Shown one piece after another: positions 47,976 to 58,617 of a stretch of DNA of 64,000 nt; position 1 is the first letter of the stretch, and every line of letters begins with the position of its first letter. The stretch lies in the NCBI GenBank assembly GCA_014529385.2, contig CM043964.1, positions 139,421,029-139,485,028 on the forward strand, written 5' to 3'. The notes below the pieces were generated by a model that had not been told where the DNA came from, did no database searches, and saw nothing but the letters and a program-made list of their open reading frames with translations. Both the position numbers and the translations under genes were made by a program. Origin of the DNA: Adiantum capillus-veneris. Lineage: Eukaryota > Streptophyta > Polypodiopsida > Polypodiales > Pteridaceae.

Positions 47976-50419
47976 GTGAAGCATCTAGACAGGGGTTTAA
48001 TGCTTAGTGGAGTCTAGGGTCGGTGGACTGGCTAGATCTACTCTTGAGAGATATAGGGAGTTGTGAGTGAGGTTGTTTTAAGCATTTTTTCTCTTCAAAT
48101 TTCTTTGTATCGATTGAGTACTGATCCATCATCCGTTTTTTATCGTGTTTGTTTTGTTTGATTCATTTTCTTATGTTCTTTCATTTCTGTACTTAGGAGT
48201 AGGATAAGTAAATCACATTCTAGTCAGATTTGGGGCAAAAGATAGAGTCAAAAATACCAGAAAACCATAACTTTGGCAAAAGGGCCATAAGACTCTGAAA
48301 TTAGAAAATCTGACCAAACAGAGCTGAAATTGATTCAAATCACAAAGTGGTAGCACCAAACACTGGGAAATACTTGTCAGAGAGAGCCTGTAAAATTTCA
48401 TCAGATTTGGCCTCTATACTACAATCGCGATCGGTGTACCTCAGTGCCAGAATTGTACAAGATTTGACATGTGCCTTCCTGATAAGATTCTAAACAAGTT
48501 TGTCTAAAGCAACCACACCCAAAAACATCAAAAATCAAGGAAATCAGGCCACTTGGGTAAAACTAGCCTAACAGACCCAAAAATTGTAAAATCTTGACTT
48601 TTGGTGATCCAAATGCAAAAAGACTTGGGGGATAGCCTTAAAACATCAGTGTCTACAAGCATGCCAAATTTGGTCTAATTTGGGCTCCAAAGTACGATCG
48701 CGATCGGTGTACCTCAGTCCCAGATTTTGACCAAATTTCATCTGTGGGATCCTCATGTGTATACAAACATAAAAGTCTAAAGGACCTAGGGTCAAAAACC
48801 ACAAAAAAAGGTCAAAACCACTGAATACAGATCGAAGTCAAAAACTGCTAAACTGTCATAGAAATTGACTTTCAGTAGACCAAAACACATCAAAGCTGGG
48901 AAGAAACCATACAGAGGGATAGCCTGTACACGGGACAACCCCAGATAGCTTTCAAATCCCAAAACAAACACCAAAATCAAGTCAAATTGACAGATTCAGG
49001 AAATCAGGCACTTCAGACCAAGAAACTATAAATTCTTGACTTTTTTGAGTCCAAATTCAAAAAGATTTGGCAGGTAGTCTTAAAATAGCCTAGTGAACAA
49101 GCTGCTGAAGTTTCATCCAATTTGGGCTCCAAACTACGATCGCGATCGGTGTACCTCAGTGCCAGATTTTGACCAGACTTTACCCACACATACACCTAGG
49201 TTATATAAGATACCAGGAGTTTTCAAAATTCAAAAAAGTGACCAAAATAGCCAAAAACAACAGACAGACAGAAAACCACTGTAGCAGACCAAGATCTGGT
49301 GAAAACTTGACTTTTTCTTGTCCAAATTCAAAAAGATTTGGGGAGTAGACTGTACACATCATTGTCTATCATATCCACAAGTTTCATCCAATTTGGGCTC
49401 AAAACTACGATCGCGATCGGTGTACCATAGTGACATTTTGAGTTGAGACTTGGTGAGTAGGTAGCTGATAACTAGACAAACAACTTTCTCAAAAGAACCA
49501 GGGTCAAAAAACCAAAAGACAGTTGTCAAATAGGGCAAACACTGATCACTGATCCTTCAGACCAAAATTTTGAGAAAATTAAAGTTTTTGTGATCCAAAT
49601 GCAAAGTGGGTTTGGGAATAGACTAATCATACCCATGTCTATCAACTCCTAAAATTTCATGCAAAAAGGAGCTGGTACTAGGATCGCAATCGGTGTACCT
49701 CAGTGACATTTTGGATTGAAATTTTTTGAGTAGGTAGCTGACATCTAGTGCAACATATTTTCCAAAAGGAGCAAGGTCAAAAAAGCAAAAGACAGTGGTC
49801 AAAAGTCCCATTTACACAATCAGGCCAATAACCGAAGAACCACCTGGGATTTGGGTTTTCATTGGTCAAAACATCTCCAAATTCAAAAATACAAAGACAC
49901 TTGGTATCAAGACATCAAGGGCTAGCTACTGTGCAAAAATATTCCAAATCTGTGACATGGGGTCAACGATCGCGATCGGTGTACCTCTACATAGTGGGAG
50001 TATCTGACTTCATAAGTTTGTAGATCTACTTGAGTACATCCCAAATCTCAAGTTTGAGTGAAAAATACCCTCTGGAAGCCAAGATACAAGCCAAAGTTTC
50101 TGTGTGCTGGTCCTGAAACTTTTTTGAGTGTTGTTTCAAGTGTAGTTCACTAAAAGTGCTCTAACTTTTGATAGACAACTCCAAATTGAGTCAGGTATAG
50201 CTAGGAAGAAAGCTTGTGGGCTAAAGTTTTAGAGCTGAATTTTACTATGTTTCCTAAATCCAAACTTTTAGGGTACCCATAACCAAATTTCCAGAGACCA
50301 AAAAAGTCACAAATTCCTGACTTTTTAGAGACTTGACCAGGGGCAAAAAGGGATTGTGTGCACTAAGCCAAGGTGTTCTTATCAAAGACCATCTTGAGAG
50401 TATTGAGTGAGGCTTACAC
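47976..50419 (+). other. leader of gypsy C
   Basis: 2.4 kb of untranslated DNA between LTR and gag start, mostly taken up by the palindrome array annotated separately. The last 400 bp (50000-50419) is unique and non-coding. Confidence 0.8.
48210..49990 (+). repeat. leader array of about 272-bp units with CGATCGCGATCG palindrome
   Basis: Six cores of the form CGATCGCGATCGGTGTACC start at 48422, 48695, 49137, 49408, 49681 and 49967; spacings 273, 442, 271, 273 and 286. Before the core units read GTCCAAATTCAAAAAGATTT, then TTTCATCCAATTTGGGCTC; after it CTCAGTGCCAGATTTTGACC. The unit around 48830-48960 has lost its core, explaining the 442-bp gap. Units are much diverged outside the core; cores 2, 3, 4 and 6 are identical over the palindrome, core 1 starts CAATCG and core 5 has two changes. 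Confidence 0.9.
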
Positions 50420-52483
50420 ATGACAACTCATCCATCATTAGGGTTTCCCACTCAACTCAGAGCTATGCCACCTACACAAACAACCAGAAATACTGCAACA
50501 CCTATAACAAGAGGGTCAAGACAAGACCATGCGGCTTATCAATCATATCAAGCCAAACCTCAAGGCATGGCTCATGGATATTTGTCAAGTGATCATGTAG
50601 CTCACTGGAAGCCAAACCAATCAACTAAAATGCGGGAGTTTGGAAGAGAAAAAATGGAAATTGCTGGAGACTTAGAGGAGAAGCATCCTCTAATCAACAA
50701 ACCCAACGTGAGGTTCATCAAAACCAATGAAGCCACGAGAGTTCTAACGGATTACACTTATGATGGCCTTTATAGGTTACCTATTGGGGATCAAAACAAC
50801 TTCTATAGATGTTTAAATTCCGTCATTGAAGAGTTGACAGACTACAAGAACCTCTATGCCTTCACATACACAAATGACCAGGGAGTGCAAGTTCTAATGG
50901 TAGATAAGTATGGACGAGAGTACAAACTTATCAACCCAATTGAGCTAGAAAGATACACATACAAGGGTACTCCGATCTCCACTTACTTTCAGCCAAAAAT
51001 GATGCCAGAGTACACATCAGAGAGGATTCCACCGAGATTTTCTCCAAGAAGAGAGGGAAGAGCGAGATCTGACTTTGCAAGAGACCACAGATTGGTTGGA
51101 TTGGTGACTGAACCACAACGATTAAGACCATATCAAGTGGCTCAATGTGTCAAAACAAAGTACGATGGGACAGGGGATCCATATTCTCATGTCTCACTCT
51201 TCAAACAAGTTTTGAGAGCTGAAAAATTTACAGATTTCCATACTCAGTATGAGGTATTTGGGTTAACATTAGAAGGAACAGCTTTGACTTGGTTCCAACC
51301 ATTAAATAGAGATGATTTTCCAAACATAGCACAACTCTTACAAGATTTTGTAGAGGATCTTTCAAAAAGAGGAATCAAACACAACACAGTGTCCCAAATC
51401 TACGCTTTCAAACAAAAAAAGAACGAAAGAGTGAAGGAAGCTTTGCTTCGCTTCAAACAATACATTGAGAGATGTCCTATGAGAGAGCTACCGCAAGATG
51501 AGAGGTTATCAGTTCTCTTCATAGAGGGCTTGAGGAATGAAACTCTCAAAAAGGACCTACATTTGAAAGGATGCACGACGTTTGAGCAAGTCACTAGAGA
51601 AGCTCTATATCTAGTTGACAATTGCAAGGCCTATGGAGAGGTGACTGAAGATACAGACAGCACGACTAGTATTGCCTCTTCTCCAAAGAGTGAATCCACC
51701 ACAAAGCAAGATGTTCGAACTCCTTGGGAACCAATCATTGACCAAGTGGTCGAGGGGGTGATTAGAAGAATAAACCAAGGCTACAACCAAAACATAAATG
51801 TACTACATCCTCAATTGAGGATATGCAATACTTGCGGAGGGGATCACCCCACTCCATGGTGTAACACTTAGCCAAAGCCACAATGTGTGTTAGGGCAAAA
51901 ATTGCATCTTTTGAATGATGGGAGAGGGATAGTCAACTACACTCAACCAGCATATGTGCCACAACCCATGAGAAACCAATACTTCATGGATACAAATACG
52001 CTGATGTTCATAGCCAATCAAGAGCGTAGACCAGAGACCATTCTGGCTAAGCAAGAACAACCATCAATTGTGCCACCAGTGACTCAACAAGAGGGACCAT
52101 GCTACAAGTGTGGAGGTAATCATTTGGCCAAGAATTGTTCTCGTGTAGAGATAATTAGATATTGTTTGGAGTGTGCCATTACACACGTTGTTCCAAATTG
52201 TCCAAAACACCCAAACAAACAGGGGAAAACAACAATGAATGTTGTGGGAGTGTTACCTTCTCCAAGTGGATCAGAGGCAGAACCCAAAATTCCTGTGAAG
52301 GTAGTGACTAGAGCCCAAGCAAAAGAAAATGCCGAGGACCAAGCTAATGAGGAGAAAGATCAACAACCCAAACAAGGGGAAACAGCTAGTGTGTCAGTGA
52401 GGACTGGGAGAAAATCCTGGAAAGCCAAAAGAGATAGAATTAAAGCAAAAACAATTACAAATCAAGCTGCACTACAAACATAA
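50420..52483 (+). pseudogene. gag (gypsy C)
   Basis: N-terminal low-complexity Thr/Gln segment, then RFIKTNEATRVLTDYTYDGL and a capsid of retrotransposon-Gag type (KYDGTGDPYSHVSLFKQVL, FGLTLEGTALTWFQPLNRDD, NERVKEALLRFKQYIERCP). Three CX2CX3HX4C knuckles: 51824-51862, 52100-52138 and 52163-52201; the H spacing is one residue shorter than the usual CX2CX4HX4C. One TAG at 51869-51871 lies right after the first knuckle, where B has a Gln codon. Forms particles and packages RNA in the family. Confidence 0.9.
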
Positions 52484-53515
52484 TTACAAGAGACAAAGGA
52501 GCAGTTAAAACGAGAACGGGAAAACAAAATGCTGGTGAGCGATAAGAAACCAAGGAAGGTGTCTTCCGGAGGATCTGTGTTGGTAGACAAAGTCCTAGAG
52601 CCGTTAGATGCTGCACTGGAAGCATATGAGGCTAGATTTAAACCCAACCAAACCATAGAGCAACGAGGGATGAAATATCCTCATGCTGAGGTAGAGACTG
52701 AGAGGTTGAAGATGTGTAAGGAATTGGTAAAAACTGCACAGGCAATGATGGAGCTTGAACCACCAATTTCACCTCCATAAACAAAACCAAAAACTGTTGG
52801 ATTTGAAATGCCTAAGGTAAAGGTTGTTGAAACGTTAACTCAAAGAAACATTGAGCTAGAATCACAAAAGGATGTGCAAGCAAAAAGTGCAACACAAGAA
52901 ACCAACAACCTAGAAATTCAACTAGATGATCAAGTAGTGGCCAACACCACTAATGATGCAAGGTCAATATCACAATTTATGGCACGTATCCCAGAGATAG
53001 ATGAGCCATGTACAAATGAATCGTGGAAAGCAATTAGAAGTGCAAAAGATGGAAGTGCGACTTTCCAACCTGCACCCATAACTGAGGTCAATACAGGGCA
53101 TGAAGTCTATCAGGGAGACATTCAATCTCTAAATGGAGATGCAGGGACGGAAGTTTCAATTGAAAGCAAACTAGAGTCCTTGAAGACCTTACCCTCATAC
53201 ATAGGAGAACATGAGGCAGACTCAGAGACTAGAGTGGTGCCATCTCAGAGGAAAGCCATATCCAAGATGCTGGATACAAAGAGTATGCAAGAGTTGATGT
53301 CAGCTCCAATACAGTGCACCATTACTCTATCTGAATTGCTTAAGATTAGACCACATGTATGGGATGAAGTAGGCAACAATTTGGGGAAGATGGGATTAAA
53401 GATGCCTCTTCAAGATCTAGCCTCAAATGAACAATCAAACAAAACTCAACAAGAAAGTGCAAACGCTAAACCTGTGCCAATAAACAAGGTGGGGGAATAT
53501 TGCGAAGGAGAAGAA
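52484..53515 (+). pseudogene. Gag-protease spacer with coiled coil (gypsy C)
   Basis: LQETKEQLKRERENK (predicted coiled coil), VLVDKVLEPLDAALEAYEAR, EVETERLKMCKELVKTAQAM, then a hydrophilic stretch to KMLDTKSMQELMSAPIQCT and LLKIRPHVWDEV. Shared with B throughout. No known domain. One TAA at 52778. Confidence 0.75.
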
Positions 53516-53830
53516 GGAAACACCACCTTACCTGTGGAATACAAAGGAGTTAAAACATTGGCTATACTTGATAGTGGGGTTGGAGTAGCCATAGCCACAA
53601 AAGACATTTGGGAAAAATGGGGTAGACCCGTGCTTAGGAAAACTAGAATGAAGCTGCAACTTGCAGATGGATACACAGAAAAAGCCCTGGGTATCTTAGA
53701 GAAAATTATTGTGACTTCTTGTGGAATTGAGTATGAACATACATTTGCAATAGTAGATTTTGGAAAAGGGAACAATTTTGATATCATTTTAGGAAGACCT
53801 TTCTTTCGTCAACTTAAGATGGTTCAAGAT
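53516..53830 (+). pseudogene. retropepsin (gypsy C)
   Basis: Encodes LAILDSGVGVAIATKDIWEK (Asp codon 53570-53572), KTRMKLQLADGYTEKALG, IIVTSCGIEYEHTFAIVDFG and FDIILGRPFF. It has the active-site DSG, the flap region and the closing ILGRPF box in the usual spacing of about 75 residues. It looks intact on its own. It would process the polyprotein. Confidence 0.92.
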
Positions 53831-54230
53831 TGGGGCTATGACTATATCTACTTGAGACATAAAAATATCACCACAAAAATAAGCATAAAAGACCATAGCT
53901 ATAGAGATGTGAATAGAACTCCTTTAGAAGAAATTGACTCTACTATAGTCAATGGGAAATAGATACCTGCGTGGCTACAAACCAAACAAGAACTTTGGAT
54001 GTGTGGTGCTTCGAAGTGTGGAAGCTCAGTGAAGGAGGATTGCATCCTAGAAAGATCAATGGACAATGAAGCTTACATACCAGAACCCTTTCCAGAGAAA
54101 TTATTTGAACCCTTTGGATGGGATGAAATACTGGCTACCCTTTGGATGGGATCAAATACTGGCTACTCTTGATGTGTGTGTGAATGAGGTGACCCCGACT
54201 AAATTTTGTGATGAGGAAGGGTATGATATA
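53831..54230 (+). pseudogene. post-protease spacer with 28-bp duplication (gypsy C)
   Basis: YDYIYLRHKNITTKISIKDH, YRDVNRTPLEE, a stop at 53960, ELWMCGASKCGSSVKEDCIL and TKFCDEEGYDI, all shared with A and B. The 28-bp tandem duplication at 54110-54165 is the only frame change. This is the last module common to A and C. Confidence 0.8.
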
Positions 54231-54544
54231 ACTCCCGTATTTACGATAAAGGTGTTGAAGGAAGCTAACGAGATTTGTGAGTGTGAAGGTAGAAAAGGTG
54301 AAACAGATAGCTACGTCAGGGAGCATGATGCCAAAGTGCACATGAAGAAAGCAGAGGAACAACGTGAATATGTCATTATTGACATACCTGAAGAAACAAC
54401 AAAAGCTGTTTCAAAGAAGACGACTCCAAAAAAAGTGCAAATGAAAGTAGATGAAGGGGAAAAGATTCCAGGTTCAACATCAAATCTTCAACAAACGCAA
54501 GATCAAAAAAAGAACAGGGACAAGGAAGAAGATGGACTATCTCC

Positions 54545-54850
54545 TACGATGATCAATTTCAATTTATGTGGACAAACAGGGCTCAAGGTCACATGTTCGG
54601 CCGCAATAGATCCAAAAGCAACAAAGAATCTCATGACTTATGGAACGTGGATCATGATGGGAAAGCCGCCAATCACTAAGCTAGAGCAGATAGTATACAC
54701 AAGTTCAAAAATACCGATTCCTAGCTTTGGAGTGGCAGAAGCTATACTCAAATTGAGTACCGGGGAGTATAAAGATACTTTCCACATAATCAACTCCCAT
54801 CATATCAAAGAGAGTCTGGTCCTAACAGAAAGCTGGAGGAACATCTTCTT
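54545..54850 (+). pseudogene. second retropepsin-like domain (gypsy C)
   Basis: INFNLCGQTGLKVTCSAAID (Asp codon 54609-54611), PKATKNLMTYGTWIMMGKPP, IPIPSFGVAEAILKL, GEYKDTFHIINSHH and ESLVLTESWR. Position for position this echoes the first protease: ID for LD, a TW/IW helix, GVAEAILKL for the flap strand, VLTESW for ILGRPF. The DSG is replaced by DPK, so it is probably not catalytic. Present in B as well. Inferred by eye only; it could be an unrelated fold. Confidence 0.55.
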
Positions 54851-56051
54851 TCGACAACAATCAAAAGCTTCAACAACAACAATGGTGAGACTCCATGAAG
54901 CTTCCCAAATCTATGCAGAGAAAAAATCACCAACCATCGAAGAAAAAGGTAAAGCAAAGGTAAACCTTGAAGTATATCAACCTCGCCAGATGCCTTCACC
55001 TTCAACGAGCTTCCATCAAATTTCCCACGAAGCCTATACATCAAGAGCCACACCATCAACAATGCAATGGAAACCAAAGCAAAAAGTCTATCAACCAAAT
55101 TTTCCATCACAAAAAAGCATCCAGAAGAAGCCGAAGAATGTCAACCAAGTGTTGGAATCCAAAGAGCATATCCAAGTCAAAGACCCAGATTGGATACATG
55201 AAACACGGGTTCAACCACAACAACAAAAGGTGACATGGTGGATAGCATCAAATGAGTCAATCACTACTCAAGGCTACTTCCAAGGAAACATTAATGTTTG
55301 GGCCAAAAAGCCTAAAGTAACAGCCTGGACCTACCCACCTCAACCAACGAGTTGTACAAGGAACAAGACGCGCTATCAACAAAATAAAAACAACTGAAGC
55401 AGGAGAAAGAACAACACAAAAGGATAGAAGAAAAGACCTTCCAAGAAAGCAACACAACAAGTATGGGTACCAAAGTCAAACTTCAACGAAGTTACCCAAC
55501 ACAAACAGATGCAGCAGCGGATGGTTCCCATCAAGCTACTTGAAGCACAAGGATTCTATGAAGGTAACACCCAAATATGGTTACCCAAAGTAGTTGCTCA
55601 ACCTAGAGCCACTAAGACCAACCAAGTAGCAAAGGACCCCACACAAAGACAATCAACAACAACAAAGAGCCAATGGAGACTAAGCACAACCAAGGGAGAA
55701 ACAACCTCAAAATGGATCCCTCGTCTTCTACTACACATGCAAGGCTTTTACAATGGTAATAGCCAAGTATGGATACAAAAGCCTAGTGTCCATCAAGTCA
55801 AGGGAGCAACTCATGAAGCAAGAACAACGTGGGTCCCAAAACCACTGTTGAAAACTCAGGCTCCTCGCAAAGAAGAAAAAGTAGAGGTACAACAATGCGG
55901 CCTCCTTATGGAACATCCCATGCGACAAAAGAAGCAAGAGGAGTCAAAGTATGCCAACTTACTTGAAAAGATGGTGGCATCCAAAGACCAAAGAAATGAT
56001 AGAGGCCTTAATCTCAAGAACTTATGGCATTGGGTTTCAGGCCAGGAATAG
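54851..56051 (+). pseudogene. C-terminal tail with repeated QGFYxGNxQVW motif (gypsy C)
   Basis: Proline/Ser/Lys/Gln-rich tail. The motif TQGYFQGNINVWAKKP (about 55270-55315), AQGFYEGNTQIWLPK (about 55545-55590) and MQGFYNGNSQVWIQKP (about 55739-55781) recurs, each preceded by a [WM][VI]Px-LL segment in the last two. A fourth, WVPKPLLKTQ, near 55828 lacks the GN part. No known domain. Short WVPK boxes also occur in some plant copia gag-pol spacers; I do not claim homology. Two stops (55395, about 55428). Confidence 0.6.
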
Positions 56052-57155
56052 GTACGTCCAAGTCGCCATTAAAAATACATGGCATAAAAGTCAAGAGTCG
56101 GGCAGCTGAGCCACTAAATGAGCAAGGCATTAGTCCCAAAGCTTCAAGTAATATTCTATGTGGTATAAGAATCTTAGCTATTGTAGGTACTGCTCAAGGT
56201 AGAAGAGTTGAACATATTTATGTTGTGTCGCTCATGCTGCTATAGGTGAGCATAAGAGTCGAAGTCGTTGTAGTATAGTGGTAAGTGAAAGAGGAAGTCC
56301 AAAAGACACTCACGCACTCAACACAGTAAGGTATGAGTGGAGAAGCTTCTACATCAAAAACCCTTCTTGGAAACGTGGAAGCTATTGAGACATCCTTTGA
56401 TGTCACATGTGCTACATCTGTTCCTTGAAGCACCCATCAACTTCGTCTTTTACACTACATGCTTTTGTTTGAAAACTTCTCATAAGCATATAGAGTGTCC
56501 CATAATTGGCGCTTGCATTACGCACTCTTACTTTGTTTCTCCCAAGACTCACCTTGCATGACAGGTACTTCCAGTCCAAATGCTCAACTCCAATAAGAAC
56601 ATATACCAAAGGCACTTTTTTCCCACCGTGTTTTTTCCCTTTGGTCATCGAGGTTTTAAGACCCTAATCTAGACCTCGTCATCAAATTCTTGTATATATT
56701 CCTTCTACATCAACAATTAAGAAAGGGCTACCCAAATCAATCAACAACAACTTGGAGCAAAAACAGCAGGTCTCCATATGCTTATCAAGAGCATCTGTTA
56801 TCTTCAAAGGTGACAACAAAGCTCCATCCAATAATGGCACGTCAAAGAATGGCCTACAACATCAAGCAATGAGATTTAGCAAGCGAGCTATCCACAACAA
56901 TCAAAAGTAGCTCACACAATGCTTCAACATTGGTGACCTATTGCAGACAACTCAAATTGCAGTGGACCTTGAAGAATATCCATCATAAAGTCCACGCCAC
57001 AAAGAGGATCAGTCTACACGATCAAACACTTTAACATCCATCTTTACGGTGGCTAAGATTGACAACCAAGAGAGGAATGCACAACAAGAAGAAACGTTGC
57101 CTTGATAATCAAAGCTCAAAACATGTATCAACAACATGGCAGCTATGCATCACTC
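56052..57155 (+). other. 3' untranslated region of gypsy C
   Basis: 1.1 kb without ORF, aligned with 21240-22316 of B. Confidence 0.75.
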
Positions 57156-57169
57156 AAGGAAGGGGGGAG
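57156..57169 (+). other. upstream polypurine tract (gypsy C)
   Basis: AAGGAAGGGGGGAG then CGTCATCAA, as in B. Lies 123 bp before the second tract. Confidence 0.75.
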
Positions 57170-57279
57170 CGTCATCAACAACAACGGGCTTCCCAAGATG
57201 AAGACCAACCTTGAAGACAAAGCTGAAGACAACCATATGACAAGACTGCACAAGGTCATGTCAAGGGACGACACGAGCG

Positions 57280-57292
57280 AGGAAGGGGGGAG
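57280..57292 (+). other. LTR-proximal polypurine tract (gypsy C)
   Basis: AGGAAGGGGGGAG directly before the TG start of the 3' LTR. Confidence 0.88.
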
Positions 57293-58225
57293 TGTTTGGA
57301 GGTGATAACAACATACAAGTGCCTACCTAGCCAAGGCGCCCGTTGGGTCAGCCGGCCAAAGTTTTGATGTGGTCACATTATTTTTCCGGTGTTTAATACA
57401 TCAAACCCTGTAAAAGTCTAATGACAATCGTCTATGTCAAGTCTGAGTCAAAGATGTAATTTTTCCAATGATGTATGTAAAGGTCCATGAGAAGTTGGCC
57501 GCCAGCCACTTTAGAAATCCCTAGGTATATAATACACTAAGGTTAGTGGGAAAGGACATTATTTTTTGAAGATAAGGGACTACTGCGTTACGTACAGAGA
57601 GCTACCTCTTTGCTCCAACTTGTAATCATCGCTTCTGGGGCTACGGTAATCCAAATTCAGTTTTGTTTCTTGCATTGTGTTCCTCTTACTCTACTCTTTC
57701 ATTCAAGTGTAGGCATTCAAGATTCGGTGAAGGTTTCAAATGCATCCGTTTAGGCCTTAAATCGCTGTTTTGCGTGTTTATATGCGTATTTCATGTTGTT
57801 TTGACCCTAGGAGAGGCTTTAGGGACTCAAAAACGACCCTTTAGGATCATCCGTTTACTATTTTTGCGTACTGTGGGACGAACGATCGCGATCTTGTACC
57901 TCTCCAGAATGCTGTGACAGTGATAGGATATGTTCATGATAGTCCCCTGTAGCTTCCTTCAAGTTTCGTGCGATTCCGATATGATTTGCATGGCGAACGG
58001 GCGTGATGACTATAGAGCTGTGTAGAAGGACATAGGCAGATTACTTGGCTTTAGTGCGTTTGATTTGCTTGTAGAGTTACTAGTTGCATCTCTTTGAGTT
58101 CACTTCATTAGGATTGACACCCTAGTGAGTTTCCATGCATCATCCGAGTCGCTTCCCCTGTATCGATAATTTTATGTTGATGCTTGAGAGCTATGCTATG
58201 GACGTCCATCGCGGCGACCCGCAAA
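57293..58225 (+). repeat. 3' LTR of gypsy C
   Basis: Same 933-bp length as the 5' LTR. Ends CGACCCGCAAA (5' copy: GCTCA), then CACAC. Contains CGATCGCGATCTTGTACC at 57883-57900, a closer match to the leader cores than the 5' LTR copy. Confidence 0.85.
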
Positions 58226-58527
58226 CACACACAGACATGCAGTCTTGGAGGTAGGTGCAGCAAAGGGGAGGAGGAATCTATGGTAAAGAAGGAGGTGACA
58301 ACAATAGGAGGCAACTTTCAGTGGGGGAGGAGGCAACTGCACCAGGGAAGGAGGCAACTATGGCACATGGGTATCATAGGAGTGCGCAAGGAGGGAGAAG
58401 ATAGATGAACATATACATTGTTCTTTGAATTCTAGGATTCCAAAAAGTAGCACATGCCACCATGGCATGAGCTCATAAGTGTGCCCAATTTTCTTTTAAG
58501 TGTTTCATTAGCAAAGTATATGCACAT

Positions 58528-58531
<4 letters not shown>
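58226..58531. other. right flank of gypsy C
   Basis: Non-coding. ACATGCAGTCTTGGAGGTAG and GGAGGAGGCAACTATGG-like phrases resemble 45285-45380, so C probably sits inside DNA related to the palindrome-centred repeats to its left. Confidence 0.45.

Positions 58532-58614
<83 letters not shown>
58532..58614. repeat. (GA)n microsatellite
   Basis: About 41 AG units; Arg-Glu ORFs across it are artefacts. Confidence 0.98.

Positions 58615-58617
<3 letters not shown>

Larger units (their letters stand above)
50420..56051 (+). pseudogene. Gag-protease polyprotein with novel C-terminus (gypsy C)
   Basis: From the ATG at 50420 one frame runs to 53962 with only in-frame stops at 51869, 52481 and 52778. 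A 28-bp tandem duplication (54110-54137/54138-54165) shifts it, and it then runs to 56051 with a stop at 55395 and another near 55428. Removing the extra 28 bp leaves 5,604 bp, exactly 1,868 codons, so a single ancestral polyprotein is implied. Order: Gag, three zinc knuckles, coiled-coil spacer, retropepsin, spacer, second protease-like domain, repeated W/GN tail. RT, RNase H and integrase are absent. Family usual: pol follows the protease. Confidence 0.85.
47043..58225 (+). mobile_element. gypsy C: complete LTR-to-LTR element without RT
   Basis: Two 933-bp LTRs (47043-47975 and 57293-58225) enclose a 2.4-kb leader, one long broken polyprotein frame (50420-56051) and a 1.2-kb 3' region with two polypurine tracts. 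Flanking CACAC on both sides is a possible target duplication, though it is low complexity. The LTRs differ at roughly 30 positions by eye. Gag and retropepsin place it in Ty3/gypsy; no RT, RNase H or integrase motif exists in any frame between the LTRs. B is a second, older copy of the same design. Confidence 0.88.

Noticed and set aside
49093-49284. Repeated peptide around the leader palindromes (HPIWAPNYDRDRCTSVP-like in several units)
   Set aside because: Units 4 to 6 contain stops or lose the frame around it, so the DNA palindrome rather than a peptide is conserved.
47043-58225. Solo or chimeric LTR explanation for gypsy C
   Set aside because: Equal LTR length, matching ends, a polypurine tract and colinearity with B support one real insertion, although the CACAC duplication alone would be weak.
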